NCBI GenBank assembly: GCA_019115425.1
Contig: DXDO01000036.1
Coordinates: 1 to 16,229, forward strand
DNA length: 16,229 nt
DNA from: Candidatus Agathobaculum merdigallinarum
GTDB lineage: Bacteria > Bacillota > Clostridia > Oscillospirales > Butyricicoccaceae
Reading direction: 5' to 3'
Part shown: piece by piece, positions 6,998 to 13,211 of the stretch
How positions within the stretch are numbered: position 1 is the stretch's first letter
Layout: the number at the start of each line of letters is the position of its first letter
The notes under the pieces: model-generated
Seen by the model: only the letters and a program-made list of their open reading frames with translations
Told to the model about the DNA's origin: nothing
Databases searched by the model: none
Position numbers and translations under genes: made by a program

Positions 6998-7912
6998 TTA
7001 TTTCTCTTTTTCAAGCTGCGCCGTACCGCTGAACTCGGTCAGATACTGGTATGCACGCAGCAGGTTGTCCAGATGGTAATTGCCGACGATATCCGCCTGG
7101 CTCCGGGCAGAGCCCGCCATGCCCTCCGGCGCAGACAGGCCGAGAATGGCAAGGCGCTCCGCGTTCTCCGGCGACAGACGGCCGCGTTCATCCATCGCGC
7201 ACAGCGCGGAAAGCTCCTGCCAGACCGAATGGGCCAGCTGCTCGCAGCCGCGCAGGAACGCCGCTTGCGCGGCGCGGCTGTGCGCGCGGAACGCCCGTTG
7301 CTTTTCAAAGATCGCAAGCTCAGACGCAATGCGGTCGAGCTGGGCGCGCAGCGGCGCAAGATCAGGATACCGGCCGTGCAGCACGCGCTCTTCCACATAC
7401 GCAGGCACGGACTGCAGGAAATGTGTCAGCAGGCTCGTGATGCGTGCGCGGTTATTGTAGGGCTTGATCAGCACGTTGACCGCCAGCGCGGTCGCAAGGC
7501 CGATCGAGGTATCCAGCAGGCGGTTGGCGCCGTACTCGAACGCCTCGTTTGCAGGCGATAGGCAGATGGACACGAACACAATGCACGCCAGCGGCACGGC
7601 GAACTGCAGCCTCAGCTGCACACACAGCAGAATCAGCAGGATCAGCCCGAGGCCGGTGCCGATATAACGGAATCCCTCAAACAGGTTGACGAATACTGCG
7701 CCGAAGCCCGCGCCGAGCAGGATGCCGAAAAACTGCGTGCGGCAGGTCTCGAACGCGTCGCCCACCGTGCGGCTCATGGCGACGATCGCGCCGATGGCGG
7801 CGAAGATGGGCAGCGGCGAGCCGCGCAGGTCGGCAAAAAACAGCGCCAGCGCAACCGCAAGGCCGGTCTTGACCGTCCGCAGCCCGATATGGGGGAGGTG
7901 CCATCCCGCCAT
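6998..7912 (-). CDS. Aromatic acid exporter (ArAE/FUSC)-like membrane protein
   Basis: This 304-residue protein starts at the ATG (7912) preceded by GGAGG with 7-base spacing; a longer open frame to 7972 lacks a ribosome site. The N-terminal half has about five to six hydrophobic segments and begins HIGLRTVKTGLAVALALFFA, typical of PF06081/YgaE-type ArAE_1 domains. It also has GAIVAMSRTVGDAFE and a glycine-rich GILLGAGFGA segment. The C-terminal half (from about residue 150) is soluble and helical with many Arg/Glu residues, as in that family. It probably sits in the membrane and exports small aromatic or organic acids, but substrate and direction are untested. It is the first gene of a two-gene minus-strand unit with the symporter. 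Confidence 0.85.
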   Translation of the reverse strand: MAGWHLPHIGLRTVKTGLAVALALFFADLRGSPLPIFAAIGAIVAMSRTVGDAFETCRTQFFGILLGAGFGAVFVNLFEGFRYIGTGLGLILLILLCVQLRLQFAVPLACIVFVSICLSPANEAFEYGANRLLDTSIGLATALAVNVLIKPYNNRARITSLLTHFLQSVPAYVEERVLHGRYPDLAPLRAQLDRIASELAIFEKQRAFRAHSRAAQAAFLRGCEQLAHSVWQELSALCAMDERGRLSPENAERLAILGLSAPEGMAGSARSQADIVGNYHLDNLLRAYQYLTEFSGTAQLEKEK

Positions 7913-7943
7913 TTTCTCGCCTCCGGAATACAAGAATAAAAGT

Positions 7944-7972
7944 ATTCTATCATGAATATGACTTTTCCACAA
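7944..7972 (-). promoter_or_regulatory. Promoter of the exporter/symporter pair
   Basis: Read on the minus strand: TTGTGG (7972-7967), 17-bp spacer, TAGAAT (7949-7944). It is back-to-back with the proC promoter, the two -35 elements being only four bases apart. Confidence 0.72.
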
Positions 7973-7976
7973 GCCA

Positions 7977-8006
7977 TTTACAGGGAAATCCCATTTATGT
8001 TATAAT
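7977..8006 (+). promoter_or_regulatory. Promoter of proC
   Basis: TTTACA (7977-7982), 18-bp spacer, perfect TATAAT (8001-8006) with an extended TG at 7998-7999. Transcription should start about 30 bases before the proC start codon. Confidence 0.8.
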
Positions 8007-8045
8007 ATTTTCAGCAAAAATTCATGGCAAAGAGGTGCATTTTTG

Positions 8046-8855
8046 ATGAAGACCTACCGTTTCGGCGTGCTGGGAGCAGGCAGCATGGGCACTGCGATCG
8101 TGGACGGTGCGGTGCGTGCGGGGTTGTTTGCCCCGTCGGAGGCGCTGCTGTTTAACCGCAGCGAAGAAAAGCGCGAAGCAAACCGCGCAAAGGGCTATGC
8201 CGTCACGGGCGATTATACCGAGGTATACACCGCGTGCGACATGGTGCTGCTCGCGGTCAAACCGCAGAATTTTGATGAAATTCTGCCGGTTTTAGCGGGC
8301 TGCGCAGGCGAAAAGCCGCTTGTCATTTCGATTGCGGCGGGCGTGACCTTCGCCAAGATGGAGGCCGCGCTCGGCGCGGACACGCCCATCATCCGTGTGA
8401 TGCCCAACACCCCGCTCATGCTGGGCGAAGGCGCGACCCAGCTGGTTAAAAACGCGGCCGCGAGCGAAGCGCAGCTTGTGCAGGTGCGCGCGCTGTTTGA
8501 CACCATGGGCGTAACCGTGGTGTTCGACGAAGAGCGCATGCTCAACGAGGTGATCCCATACGCGGGCTCCGCGCCGGCCTATCTTTACACGTTCGCGGAT
8601 GCGATGATCCAGAGCGCCGGGCAGCACGGTATTTCCGAGGACGACGCGCTGACGCTGTTCTGCCAGACCATGATCGGCTCCGCGAAAATGCTGCTTCAGC
8701 GGGATAAAACGCCCGCCGAGCTGATCCGCGCCGTGTGCTCGCCCGGCGGCACGACGATCGAGGCGATGAAGGTGCTCGAAGCACGCGGCCTGTACGATAT
8801 TTTGGCGGAAGCGAGCGATAAATGCATTGCGCGTGCCTATGAACTGGGGAAATAA
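8046..8855 (+). CDS. proC: Pyrroline-5-carboxylate reductase
   Basis: Last step of proline synthesis: NAD(P)H reduction of 1-pyrroline-5-carboxylate to L-proline in the cytoplasm. The 269-residue length is standard. The Rossmann loop GVLGAGSMGTAI is at the N-terminus, followed by VLLAVKPQ, then VMPNTP, and the C-terminal signature SPGGTTIEAM in the dimerisation domain. AGAGGTG at 8031-8037 supports the ATG at 8046; an in-frame TTG one codon earlier is less well placed. No proA or proB is adjacent, so it is a stand-alone proline gene, followed by a separate promoter for the next gene. Confidence 0.96.
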   Translation: MKTYRFGVLGAGSMGTAIVDGAVRAGLFAPSEALLFNRSEEKREANRAKGYAVTGDYTEVYTACDMVLLAVKPQNFDEILPVLAGCAGEKPLVISIAAGVTFAKMEAALGADTPIIRVMPNTPLMLGEGATQLVKNAAASEAQLVQVRALFDTMGVTVVFDEERMLNEVIPYAGSAPAYLYTFADAMIQSAGQHGISEDDALTLFCQTMIGSAKMLLQRDKTPAELIRAVCSPGGTTIEAMKVLEARGLYDILAEASDKCIARAYELGK

Positions 8856-8868
8856 CCGGTCCCTGCCA

Positions 8869-8897
8869 TTGACTTTGGCGCGCCCGTATGGTAAAGT
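8869..8897 (+). promoter_or_regulatory. Promoter of the small acidic membrane protein gene
   Basis: TTGACT (8869-8874), 17-bp spacer, TAAAGT (8892-8897) with an extended TG immediately before. It lies 43 bases upstream of the proposed GTG start. Confidence 0.7.
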
Positions 8898-8939
8898 AAA
8901 GTTAAATATTCCGCATCACTTTGAGAGGAAGTGGATACC

Positions 8940-9260
8940 GTGAAAAATGCAACAAAAGTAAAAGCGGGTCTGCTGCTGACCAGCCTGGCCTGTGCGGCCG
9001 GCGCTACGGCGGCGCTTGTCCTGCTGCAGAAAAAGCGCGAGGAAGAGGTTTATCACGAGGCTGAACTGAAAGCGATGGACGAGCTGGAGGAAATGATGCG
9101 CGAGGAATCCGACTGCGCTTCCTGCGCCTGCGCCGAGGAATGCGCGGACGCCTCCTATCAGGATACGTTCGACGAGGCGGTGCCGGCGGATGACGCGGCA
9201 GAGCCGGCCGAAACTCACGAAGAGGAGCCGGCGGACGACGAAAAGTCCGTTGAAAACTGA
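8940..9260 (+). CDS. Small membrane-anchored acidic protein with a cysteine cluster (unknown function)
   Basis: This 106-residue protein belongs to no family recognised here. One hydrophobic segment (about residues 9-29, GLLLTSLACAAGATAALVLL) is followed by QKKR and then a very Glu/Asp/Ala-rich tail to the C-terminus. Residues 33-58 are likely helical, perhaps coiled-coil. A cluster C59-x2-C62-x-C64-x3-C68 lies in the tail and could bind a metal or be redox active; that is inference. The GTG at 8940 is preferred because GAGAGGAAG (8923-8931) precedes it; the GTG at 8931 lies inside that site. It has its own promoter and terminator, which supports it as a real gene. Confidence 0.75.
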   Translation: MKNATKVKAGLLLTSLACAAGATAALVLLQKKREEEVYHEAELKAMDELEEMMREESDCASCACAEECADASYQDTFDEAVPADDAAEPAETHEEEPADDEKSVEN

Positions 9261-9274
9261 AATATCGTGCAGAT

Positions 9275-9307
9275 GGGCGGAGGAAAGTTCTCTCCGCCCT
9301 GCTTTTT
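9275..9307 (+). terminator. Intrinsic terminator after the acidic membrane protein gene
   Basis: GGGCGGAG (9275-9282) pairs with CTCCGCCC (9292-9299), followed by TGCTTTTT. It lies 15 bases after the stop codon. Confidence 0.85.
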
Positions 9308-9337
9308 GCCGTAAAACCAAAATAAGGAGACAGAACC

Positions 9338-10210
9338 ATGATCGAATATGAAGGCCGTGTATTTCGTCCGCCATCCGAGGCATACAGCCTGATCGTACAG
9401 GTGACGATCGGATGCAGCCACAACAAATGCACCTTCTGCGATATGTATAAGGAAAAGCGCTTCCGCGTGCGCAGGCTGGAGGATGTCAAGCGCGACTTTG
9501 ACGAGGCGCGGCGCATGTACCGCCGCGTCGAGCGCATCTTCCTGGCGGACGGCGACGCGCTCATGTGCCGCCCCGAGCATATGGCGGAGATCCTGCGCTA
9601 TATCAGGCAGCTGTTCCCCGAGTGCGAGCGCGTGACAAGCTACGGCTCTCCCGCATCCATTCTGGTCAAAAAGCAGGAGGACCTCAACATGCTGCACGAG
9701 CTGGGTCTGGAGATGATCTACCTCGGGCTGGAGTCCGGCTCGGACGAGGTGCTGCGCCGCGTGAACAAGGGCGAAACCGCGGACGAGATCGTGCGCGCGG
9801 GCCTGATGGTCAAGGAGGCCGGCATGAAGCTGTCGGTCACCTGCATTGCGGGCTTGGGCTCCACTGAGCTGTCCGAGGAGCACGCGATCAAGACCGCTGA
9901 GGCGCTCTCGCGCATGAAGCCCGAATACATCGGCCTGCTCACCCTGCTGTTTGAGCTGGAGACCCCGCTCATGCGCGACTGGCAGGAGGGCCGCTTCTAC
10001 CTGATGAACCCGATCGAGATCGCGCACGAAACCCTCATCCTTTTGGAGCATATCGACTCGGAGGGCAGTATTTTCCGCGCGAACCACGCCTCCAACTACG
10101 TCAATCTGGCCGGTACGCTCAACCGCGACCGCGAAGCAATGTGCCAGCGGCTGCGGCAGGCGCTTGAGGGAAAAATCCAGTTCCGCAACGAGGCGTTCAG
10201 GGCAAGATAA
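9338..10210 (+). CDS. Radical SAM protein with C-x4-C-x2-C motif (unknown substrate)
   Basis: This 290-residue protein has the iron-sulfur motif TIGCSHNKCTFCDMY near its N-terminus. Cys26, Cys31 and Cys34 give C-x4-C-x2-C rather than the canonical C-x3-C-x2-C. Further radical SAM features are FLADGDALM (strand 2), VTSYGSPASI, and YLGLESGSDEVLRRVNKG, the Elp3/MiaB-like SAM-binding region (GLESGSD). It resembles short COG1032-type proteins with no second cluster or B12 domain, and no substrate can be deduced. AAGGAGA seven bases before the ATG supports the start. No promoter was identified in the 30 bases after the preceding terminator, so it may be expressed by read-through or from a promoter inside that region. 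Confidence 0.88.
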   Translation: MIEYEGRVFRPPSEAYSLIVQVTIGCSHNKCTFCDMYKEKRFRVRRLEDVKRDFDEARRMYRRVERIFLADGDALMCRPEHMAEILRYIRQLFPECERVTSYGSPASILVKKQEDLNMLHELGLEMIYLGLESGSDEVLRRVNKGETADEIVRAGLMVKEAGMKLSVTCIAGLGSTELSEEHAIKTAEALSRMKPEYIGLLTLLFELETPLMRDWQEGRFYLMNPIEIAHETLILLEHIDSEGSIFRANHASNYVNLAGTLNRDREAMCQRLRQALEGKIQFRNEAFRAR

Positions 10211-10407
10211 CCAAAAATATGCTCGATTTCTTATATAATCCGGCAATATGATCTAAGTTTTGTGTTATTTTTGTTACAATTTCGAAAAAACGCGAGACAA
10301 ACAGAACAAGTTGTGATATACTAGTCTCGTTTTGGGGTCGGATACAGCCGATATCCCCGCTGTTAAGATTGTGTTAAATCGTGCGTATTCCGTCTGGAGG
10401 ATTGCTG
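10211..10407. other. AT-rich regulatory gap before the PLC-like gene
   Basis: No gene is seen. The gap contains a short palindrome TTGTTACAA (10271-10279), an inverted repeat CGAGAC (10293-10298)/GTCTCG (10324-10329) around a promoter-like sequence, and a small hairpin ACAGC (10344-10348) with GCTGT around 10358-10362. No terminator for the radical SAM gene is obvious; the CGAGAC/GTCTCG stem followed by TTTT could serve weakly. Confidence 0.5.
10294..10322 (+). promoter_or_regulatory. Promoter of the PLC-like gene with overlapping inverted repeat
   Basis: GAGACA (10294-10299, 4 of 6 consensus), 17-bp spacer, TATACT (10317-10322). The arms CGAGAC and GTCTCG overlap the -35 and abut the -10, an arrangement that would suit an operator. 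Confidence 0.5.
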
Positions 10408-11007
10408 ATGGATTCCGTGTCCCACGTTCGTGTGGCCAACCTTTTGTTGGACTATGTTGAGCAGACCTGTGGCGTAACATTTGACCAAAGCGGCTTTGTT
10501 TATGGCAATTTGAAGCCTGACCTGACCGGTACTTACCTGACCAAGCGGCATAATCCCTCGATCATGATGGACGAGGTGATGGACAAGATCCGTGCTTTCA
10601 CAGAGAAATATACCATTGGCCCGAACAACGGCAAGGATCTGTCGGTCGATCTTGGGGAAATCTGCCACTTTATGACCGATTTCTTTACCTATCCGCATAA
10701 CGACGATATTTATGACCGCAATCTGCTGGCGCATTATCTGTATGAAAAGCGCGTTGCGCTGGTCATCCGCCGCAGATTGACCGAGGCGAAATTTGAGAAA
10801 TGGGCCAGCCCGATCATTCCACCCACCTCGGTGGATGCGCTGGTAAACCGCATCACCGCCATGCACGACAGCTACCGCGCCGAAGGGCGCCGCCATGGCA
10901 TTGACGACGACCTGATACATATCTGCCGCGCGACTGCGACGGTCGTGCTGGCGATTATCAGCATCGTTTACGAGCAGGTGGAGGTTCCGGCGGCGGCGAT
11001 CGCGTAA
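10408..11007 (+). CDS. Zinc-dependent phospholipase C-like (PF00882-type) protein, cytoplasmic form
   Basis: This 199-residue protein shows the PLC/S1-nuclease-like pattern: His6 near the N-terminus, GNLKPD (Asp38), KRHNPS (His48), then EICHFMTDFFTYPHND with His87, Asp91 and His97. These match the zinc-ligand order of bacterial zinc phospholipase C domains. Unlike secreted PLCs it has no signal peptide, so it is probably intracellular; true lipase activity is not established for such homologues. The ATG at 10408 is chosen because GGAGG (10396-10400) stands seven bases before it; a GTG nine codons upstream (10381) has no ribosome site. It is followed at once by a strong bidirectional terminator. 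Confidence 0.82.
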   Translation: MDSVSHVRVANLLLDYVEQTCGVTFDQSGFVYGNLKPDLTGTYLTKRHNPSIMMDEVMDKIRAFTEKYTIGPNNGKDLSVDLGEICHFMTDFFTYPHNDDIYDRNLLAHYLYEKRVALVIRRRLTEAKFEKWASPIIPPTSVDALVNRITAMHDSYRAEGRRHGIDDDLIHICRATATVVLAIISIVYEQVEVPAAAIA

Positions 11008-11015
11008 GAGACAGC

Positions 11016-11045
11016 AAAAAAGCACGCTATCTGGCGTGCTTTTTT
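11016..11045. terminator. Bidirectional terminator between convergent genes
   Basis: AAAAAAGCACGC (11016-11027), loop TATCTG, GCGTGCTTTTTT (11034-11045): a perfect 12-bp stem with A and T runs. It ends both the PLC-like gene (+) and the Xre regulator gene (-). Confidence 0.93.
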
Positions 11046-11066
11046 GTGCGCTGTACGCAGGGGCGG

Positions 11067-11267
11067 TCACTCCTCGGTGAAGGTGAAGATCTCCTCGACG
11101 GTCAGGCCGAACACCTTTGCGATATCCATCGCCAGCTTGAGCGAGGGGTTATACTGCCCGTTTTCCAGCCGTCCAATGGTTTCGCGGCGCACGCCGACCA
11201 GATCGGCCAGCCGCGCCTGATCCATATCGTGCGCCGCGCGCAGCTCCTTGATGCGGGTTTTCAGCAT
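11067..11267 (-). CDS. Xre-family helix-turn-helix regulator (YozG-like)
   Basis: This 66-residue single-domain DNA-binding protein begins MLKTRIKELRAAHDMDQARL, with the helix-turn-helix ARLADLVGVRRETIGRLENG and then NPSLKLAMDIAKVFGLTVEEIF. This is the short Cro/Xre type that is very common in Firmicutes. The ATG at 11267 follows GGAG (11279-11276) by eight bases; a GTG at 11276 is possible but overlaps that site. The gene follows the stop of the membrane-protein gene by a few bases, so the two form one unit. Such regulators typically repress their own operon, and the inverted repeat at 11671-11713 is the obvious candidate operator. Confidence 0.93.
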   Translation of the reverse strand: MLKTRIKELRAAHDMDQARLADLVGVRRETIGRLENGQYNPSLKLAMDIAKVFGLTVEEIFTFTEE

Positions 11268-11272
11268 GGCAC

Positions 11273-11656
11273 TCACTCCGAGCGGCTCTCGTAGTAGAGG
11301 AAGGCAGCGTCCTGAATGATATTGATCAGGGCGATCAGGATCAGGACGTAATCGTACGAGATGGTGAGCGGCGCTTCATTCCCAAATATAATATACAGAA
11401 GGAGCGCAACGTCGATCAGGTTGAACAGCAGCGAGTTTGCCTTGTAAAAATTCCCGGTCGCACGTTCGTCCGGCTTTTCCACACCCACGCCGACATCCAA
11501 CAGGATAACGCCGACGAACACCACCAGGATGACTGCGATGGCAATCCCCATCAGCGGCTGCGAGTCGAACGGCCCGTAAGAGCGTCCGATCAGCAAGAGA
11601 AGCAGCATGATGCCCCACCCGATGGCATGGAGCAGCTTTGCACGTGTCAGTGTCAT
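11273..11656 (-). CDS. Small four-helix membrane protein paired with an Xre regulator (unknown function)
   Basis: A 127-residue protein with about four hydrophobic segments: LLHAIGWGIMLLLLLIG, IAIAVILVVFVGVILLDVGV, LLFNLIDVALLLYIIFG and YVLILIALINIIQDAAFL. Between the second and third lies the polar motif EKPDERATGNFYKAN. A DER(x)T-type motif beside a YozG-like regulator is a recurrent Firmicute arrangement (DUF2178/DUF3796-like membrane proteins); the exact family is uncertain. The ATG at 11656 is preceded by AGGAGGG at six bases. The longer frame to 11710 starts inside the promoter and is rejected. Confidence 0.85.
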   Translation of the reverse strand: MTLTRAKLLHAIGWGIMLLLLLIGRSYGPFDSQPLMGIAIAVILVVFVGVILLDVGVGVEKPDERATGNFYKANSLLFNLIDVALLLYIIFGNEAPLTISYDYVLILIALINIIQDAAFLYYESRSE

Positions 11657-11670
11657 AGCAATCCCTCCTG

Positions 11671-11713
11671 TATGTGATATATTTGTATCTCTATGCGATA
11701 AATATATCACATA
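11671..11713. repeat. Perfect 14-bp inverted repeat, candidate Xre operator
   Basis: TATGTGATATATTT (11671-11684) and AAATATATCACATA (11700-11713) are perfect inverted copies separated by 15 bases. The promoter-proximal arm covers the -10 of the membrane-protein/Xre operon and the other arm lies just upstream of its ribosome site. Binding of the dimeric regulator here would block transcription; this is an inference. Confidence 0.8.
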
Positions 11714-11729
11714 AAAAGTGCACTGTCAA
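11701..11729 (-). promoter_or_regulatory. Promoter of the membrane-protein/Xre operon
   Basis: On the minus strand: perfect TTGACA (11729-11724), 17-bp spacer, TATATT (11706-11701). It is close to consensus and overlapped by the inverted repeat. Confidence 0.9.
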
Positions 11730-11747
11730 TATCCGGCGATAAGCAGT

Positions 11748-11957
11748 CTGTCGAAAAAGTCCTTCGCGCGAAGCGCGCATCAAATAGGAAATTGCGGCGA
11801 GCCGCAATTTCCATAAAAAACGAGAGCGTGTATCTCGGTTTTTATACAAGCCGCTGACAAGTGTGCCTGCAAGGCGCGCGCAGACAGCGGAACTTTCGAT
11901 CGAAAGCGTGGTTTCGATCGAGAGGCTGTTCGAAAAACTATGTTTTTCGACAGCCTC
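11748..11957 (+). repeat. Structured intergenic repeat, copy 2
   Basis: It lies between the divergent Xre operon and rnhA and has the same architecture as copy 1. Opening TGTCGAAAAAGTCCTTCG (11749-11766) is identical. Next come CGCGC-gaa-GCGCG, linker ATCAAATAG, and hairpin GGAAATTGCGG/CCGCAATTTCC (11787-11812). After CATAAAA comes hairpin AAAAAaCGAGA, loop GCGTGTA, TCTCGgTTTTT (11815-11843), then TATAC. A looser arm CCGCTG/CAGCGG follows, then TCGATCGAAA/TTTCGATCGA (11896-11921) and GAGGCTGTtCGAAAAAC/GTTTTTCGACAGCCTC (11922-11957). Terminal inverted repeats are CTGTCGAAAAA and TTTTTCGACAG. The distance between them (206 bp) nearly equals that in copy 1. Confidence 0.85.
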
Positions 11958-11985
11958 AATGTTTCTATTTTCCGGCAAACCGTGC

Positions 11986-11991
11986 TATAAT
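11986..11991 (+). promoter_or_regulatory. Extended -10 promoter of rnhA
   Basis: Perfect TATAAT (11986-11991) preceded by TG-C (extended -10). The -35 position (TTCTAT, 11963-11968) is poor, which an extended -10 can compensate. It begins just after repeat copy 2. Confidence 0.7.
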
Positions 11992-12016
11992 AAGAAAAAA
12001 CAACTTGGGAGAGACT

Positions 12017-12454
12017 ATGAAACACGTAACGATCTATACCGATGGGGCCTGCTCGGGCAACCCGGGGCCGGGCGGCTGGGGCGCGATCCTGCAGTACGGC
12101 GCGCACGAAAAGGAGCTTTCCGGCTCGGAGCCGTCCACGACCAACAACCGTATGGAGCTGCTCGGTGTTATCACCGCGCTCGAGGCGCTCACCGAGCCGT
12201 GCGCGGTCGATCTGTATTCGGACAGCAAGTACGTCGTCGACGGCATCACAAAGGGCTGGGCGAAAAGCTGGCGCGCCAAAGGGTGGGTGAAGAGCGACAA
12301 AAAACCCGCCAAAAATCCGGAGTTGTGGGGACGGCTACTCGATTTACTCGATAAACATGAGGTCAAGTTCCATTGGGTGAAGGGGCACGCGGACAACCCG
12401 TACAACAACCGCTGCGACGAGCTCGCGGTCGGGGAATACCAGAAATACAAATGA
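12017..12454 (+). CDS. rnhA: Ribonuclease HI
   Basis: A 145-residue endonuclease that cuts RNA in RNA:DNA hybrids, for example at R-loops, and needs Mg2+. The catalytic acids are all visible: Asp9 in YTDGACSGNPGPGGWG, Glu47 in TTNNRMELLG, Asp69 in LYSDSKYV, and the last Asp in NNRCDELA. The handle region GWAKSWRAKGWVKSDKKP and the substrate His in VKGHADNPYNN are present, so this is the full bacterial RNase HI type without an N-terminal hybrid-binding domain. The ATG at 12017 follows TTGGGAGAG; the open frame extends upstream into repeat copy 2 but has no support there. The stop codon overlaps the ribosome site of the next gene (TGAGGAG), indicating coupling. Confidence 0.97.
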   Translation: MKHVTIYTDGACSGNPGPGGWGAILQYGAHEKELSGSEPSTTNNRMELLGVITALEALTEPCAVDLYSDSKYVVDGITKGWAKSWRAKGWVKSDKKPAKNPELWGRLLDLLDKHEVKFHWVKGHADNPYNNRCDELAVGEYQKYK

Positions 12455-12464
12455 GGAGCTGCTG

Positions 12465-13121
12465 ATGGAACGGATGCGCCGCGCGCGGAATGCGATGCTG
12501 ATTTTCTATTATGTGTTTACGGCCTGCGGGGCGGTGTTCTGCCTGCGGCGGGATGGAACGGTATACAACCTGCTGCTTGCCGCTGCGGTGTTTGCCCTGC
12601 CCGCCGTGCCGTTTGCGCTGTACCGCGTGTGCCGCCTGCGGCCGGTCTACCTGCTCGAGATCGTGTTCGACGGGTTCGTGCTTACGGCGGTACCGTTTGC
12701 GAGCCTGTTTGGCGGGTATGATTTTGTGCCGTACTGGGATAAGATCCTGCATTTCCTGTCCGGCTTCCTGTTTGCGGTGCTGGGCACGGCGGTGTACTTT
12801 TCCTGCAAGCCCGGGCGCAGGCTGGAGCGCGGGGATGCCTTCAACGCCGCGCTGTACACCTGGATGTTCGCTATGATGAGCGCGGTGCTGTGGGAGATCT
12901 GGGAGTATTTCGTGTCCCAGTTCGGCGCAGACCCGCAGCATGTGCTGACCACCGGCGTGGGCGACACCATGCAGGATATGATCGTCTGCACGCTGGGCGG
13001 GCTGATCACCGCGGTCTCGTGCTGGAAGTATCTGCGGCACCTGGGCGAAAAATGGCGCAAGGGGCTGATGATGAGCCTGTTTGAAGCCTATTACCGCGAA
13101 AATATCGAAAACCGTCCATAA
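12465..13121 (+). CDS. YjdF/DUF2238-like integral membrane protein
   Basis: A 218-residue protein with about six hydrophobic segments. The motifs WDKILHFLSGFLFAV (about residues 91-105), VLWEIWEYFVSQ and VGDTMQDMIVCTLGG (acidic and His residues inside or near membrane helices) resemble the YjdF/DUF2238 group, whose function is unknown. The conserved W-D-K-x-x-H-F and D-T-x-x-D pattern may form a metal or catalytic site in the membrane; this is inference. The ribosome site is GAGGAG overlapping the rnhA stop, with the ATG 10 bases after it, so it is translated from the rnhA message. A + strand terminator follows at 13171-13197. Confidence 0.75.
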   Translation: MERMRRARNAMLIFYYVFTACGAVFCLRRDGTVYNLLLAAAVFALPAVPFALYRVCRLRPVYLLEIVFDGFVLTAVPFASLFGGYDFVPYWDKILHFLSGFLFAVLGTAVYFSCKPGRRLERGDAFNAALYTWMFAMMSAVLWEIWEYFVSQFGADPQHVLTTGVGDTMQDMIVCTLGGLITAVSCWKYLRHLGEKWRKGLMMSLFEAYYRENIENRP

Positions 13122-13153
13122 AAAATCCCGCCCGACAGCATACGCTGGGCGGG
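13121..13153 (-). terminator. Minus-strand terminator for the 36-residue ORF
   Basis: On the minus strand, CCCGCCC (13153-13147) pairs with GGGCGGG (13133-13127) and is followed by ATTTTTT (13126-13120). On the + strand the T-run is absent, so it chiefly serves leftward transcription. Confidence 0.75.
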
Positions 13154-13170
13154 CGGGGAGAAATTTGGCG

Positions 13171-13197
13171 GCGCCGCAAAAGTGCGGCGCTGTTTTT
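13171..13197 (+). terminator. Plus-strand terminator after the YjdF-like gene
   Basis: GCGCCGC (13171-13177), loop AAAAGT, GCGGCGC (13184-13190), then TGTTTTT. It ends the rnhA/YjdF-like transcript 50 bases after the stop. Confidence 0.85.
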
Positions 13198-13211
13198 ACT
13201 GGTGCAGATGC

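Noticed and set aside
8979..8996. Possible lipoprotein signal (lipobox) around Cys18 of the acidic membrane protein
   Set aside because: The residues before the Cys are S-L-A, which do not fit L-[AST]-[GA]-C, and the hydrophobic stretch continues well past the Cys as a membrane helix.
11710..11710. Longer N-terminus of the four-helix membrane protein beginning at 11710
   Set aside because: That start lies inside the promoter's -10 region; the ATG at 11656 has AGGAGGG six bases upstream.
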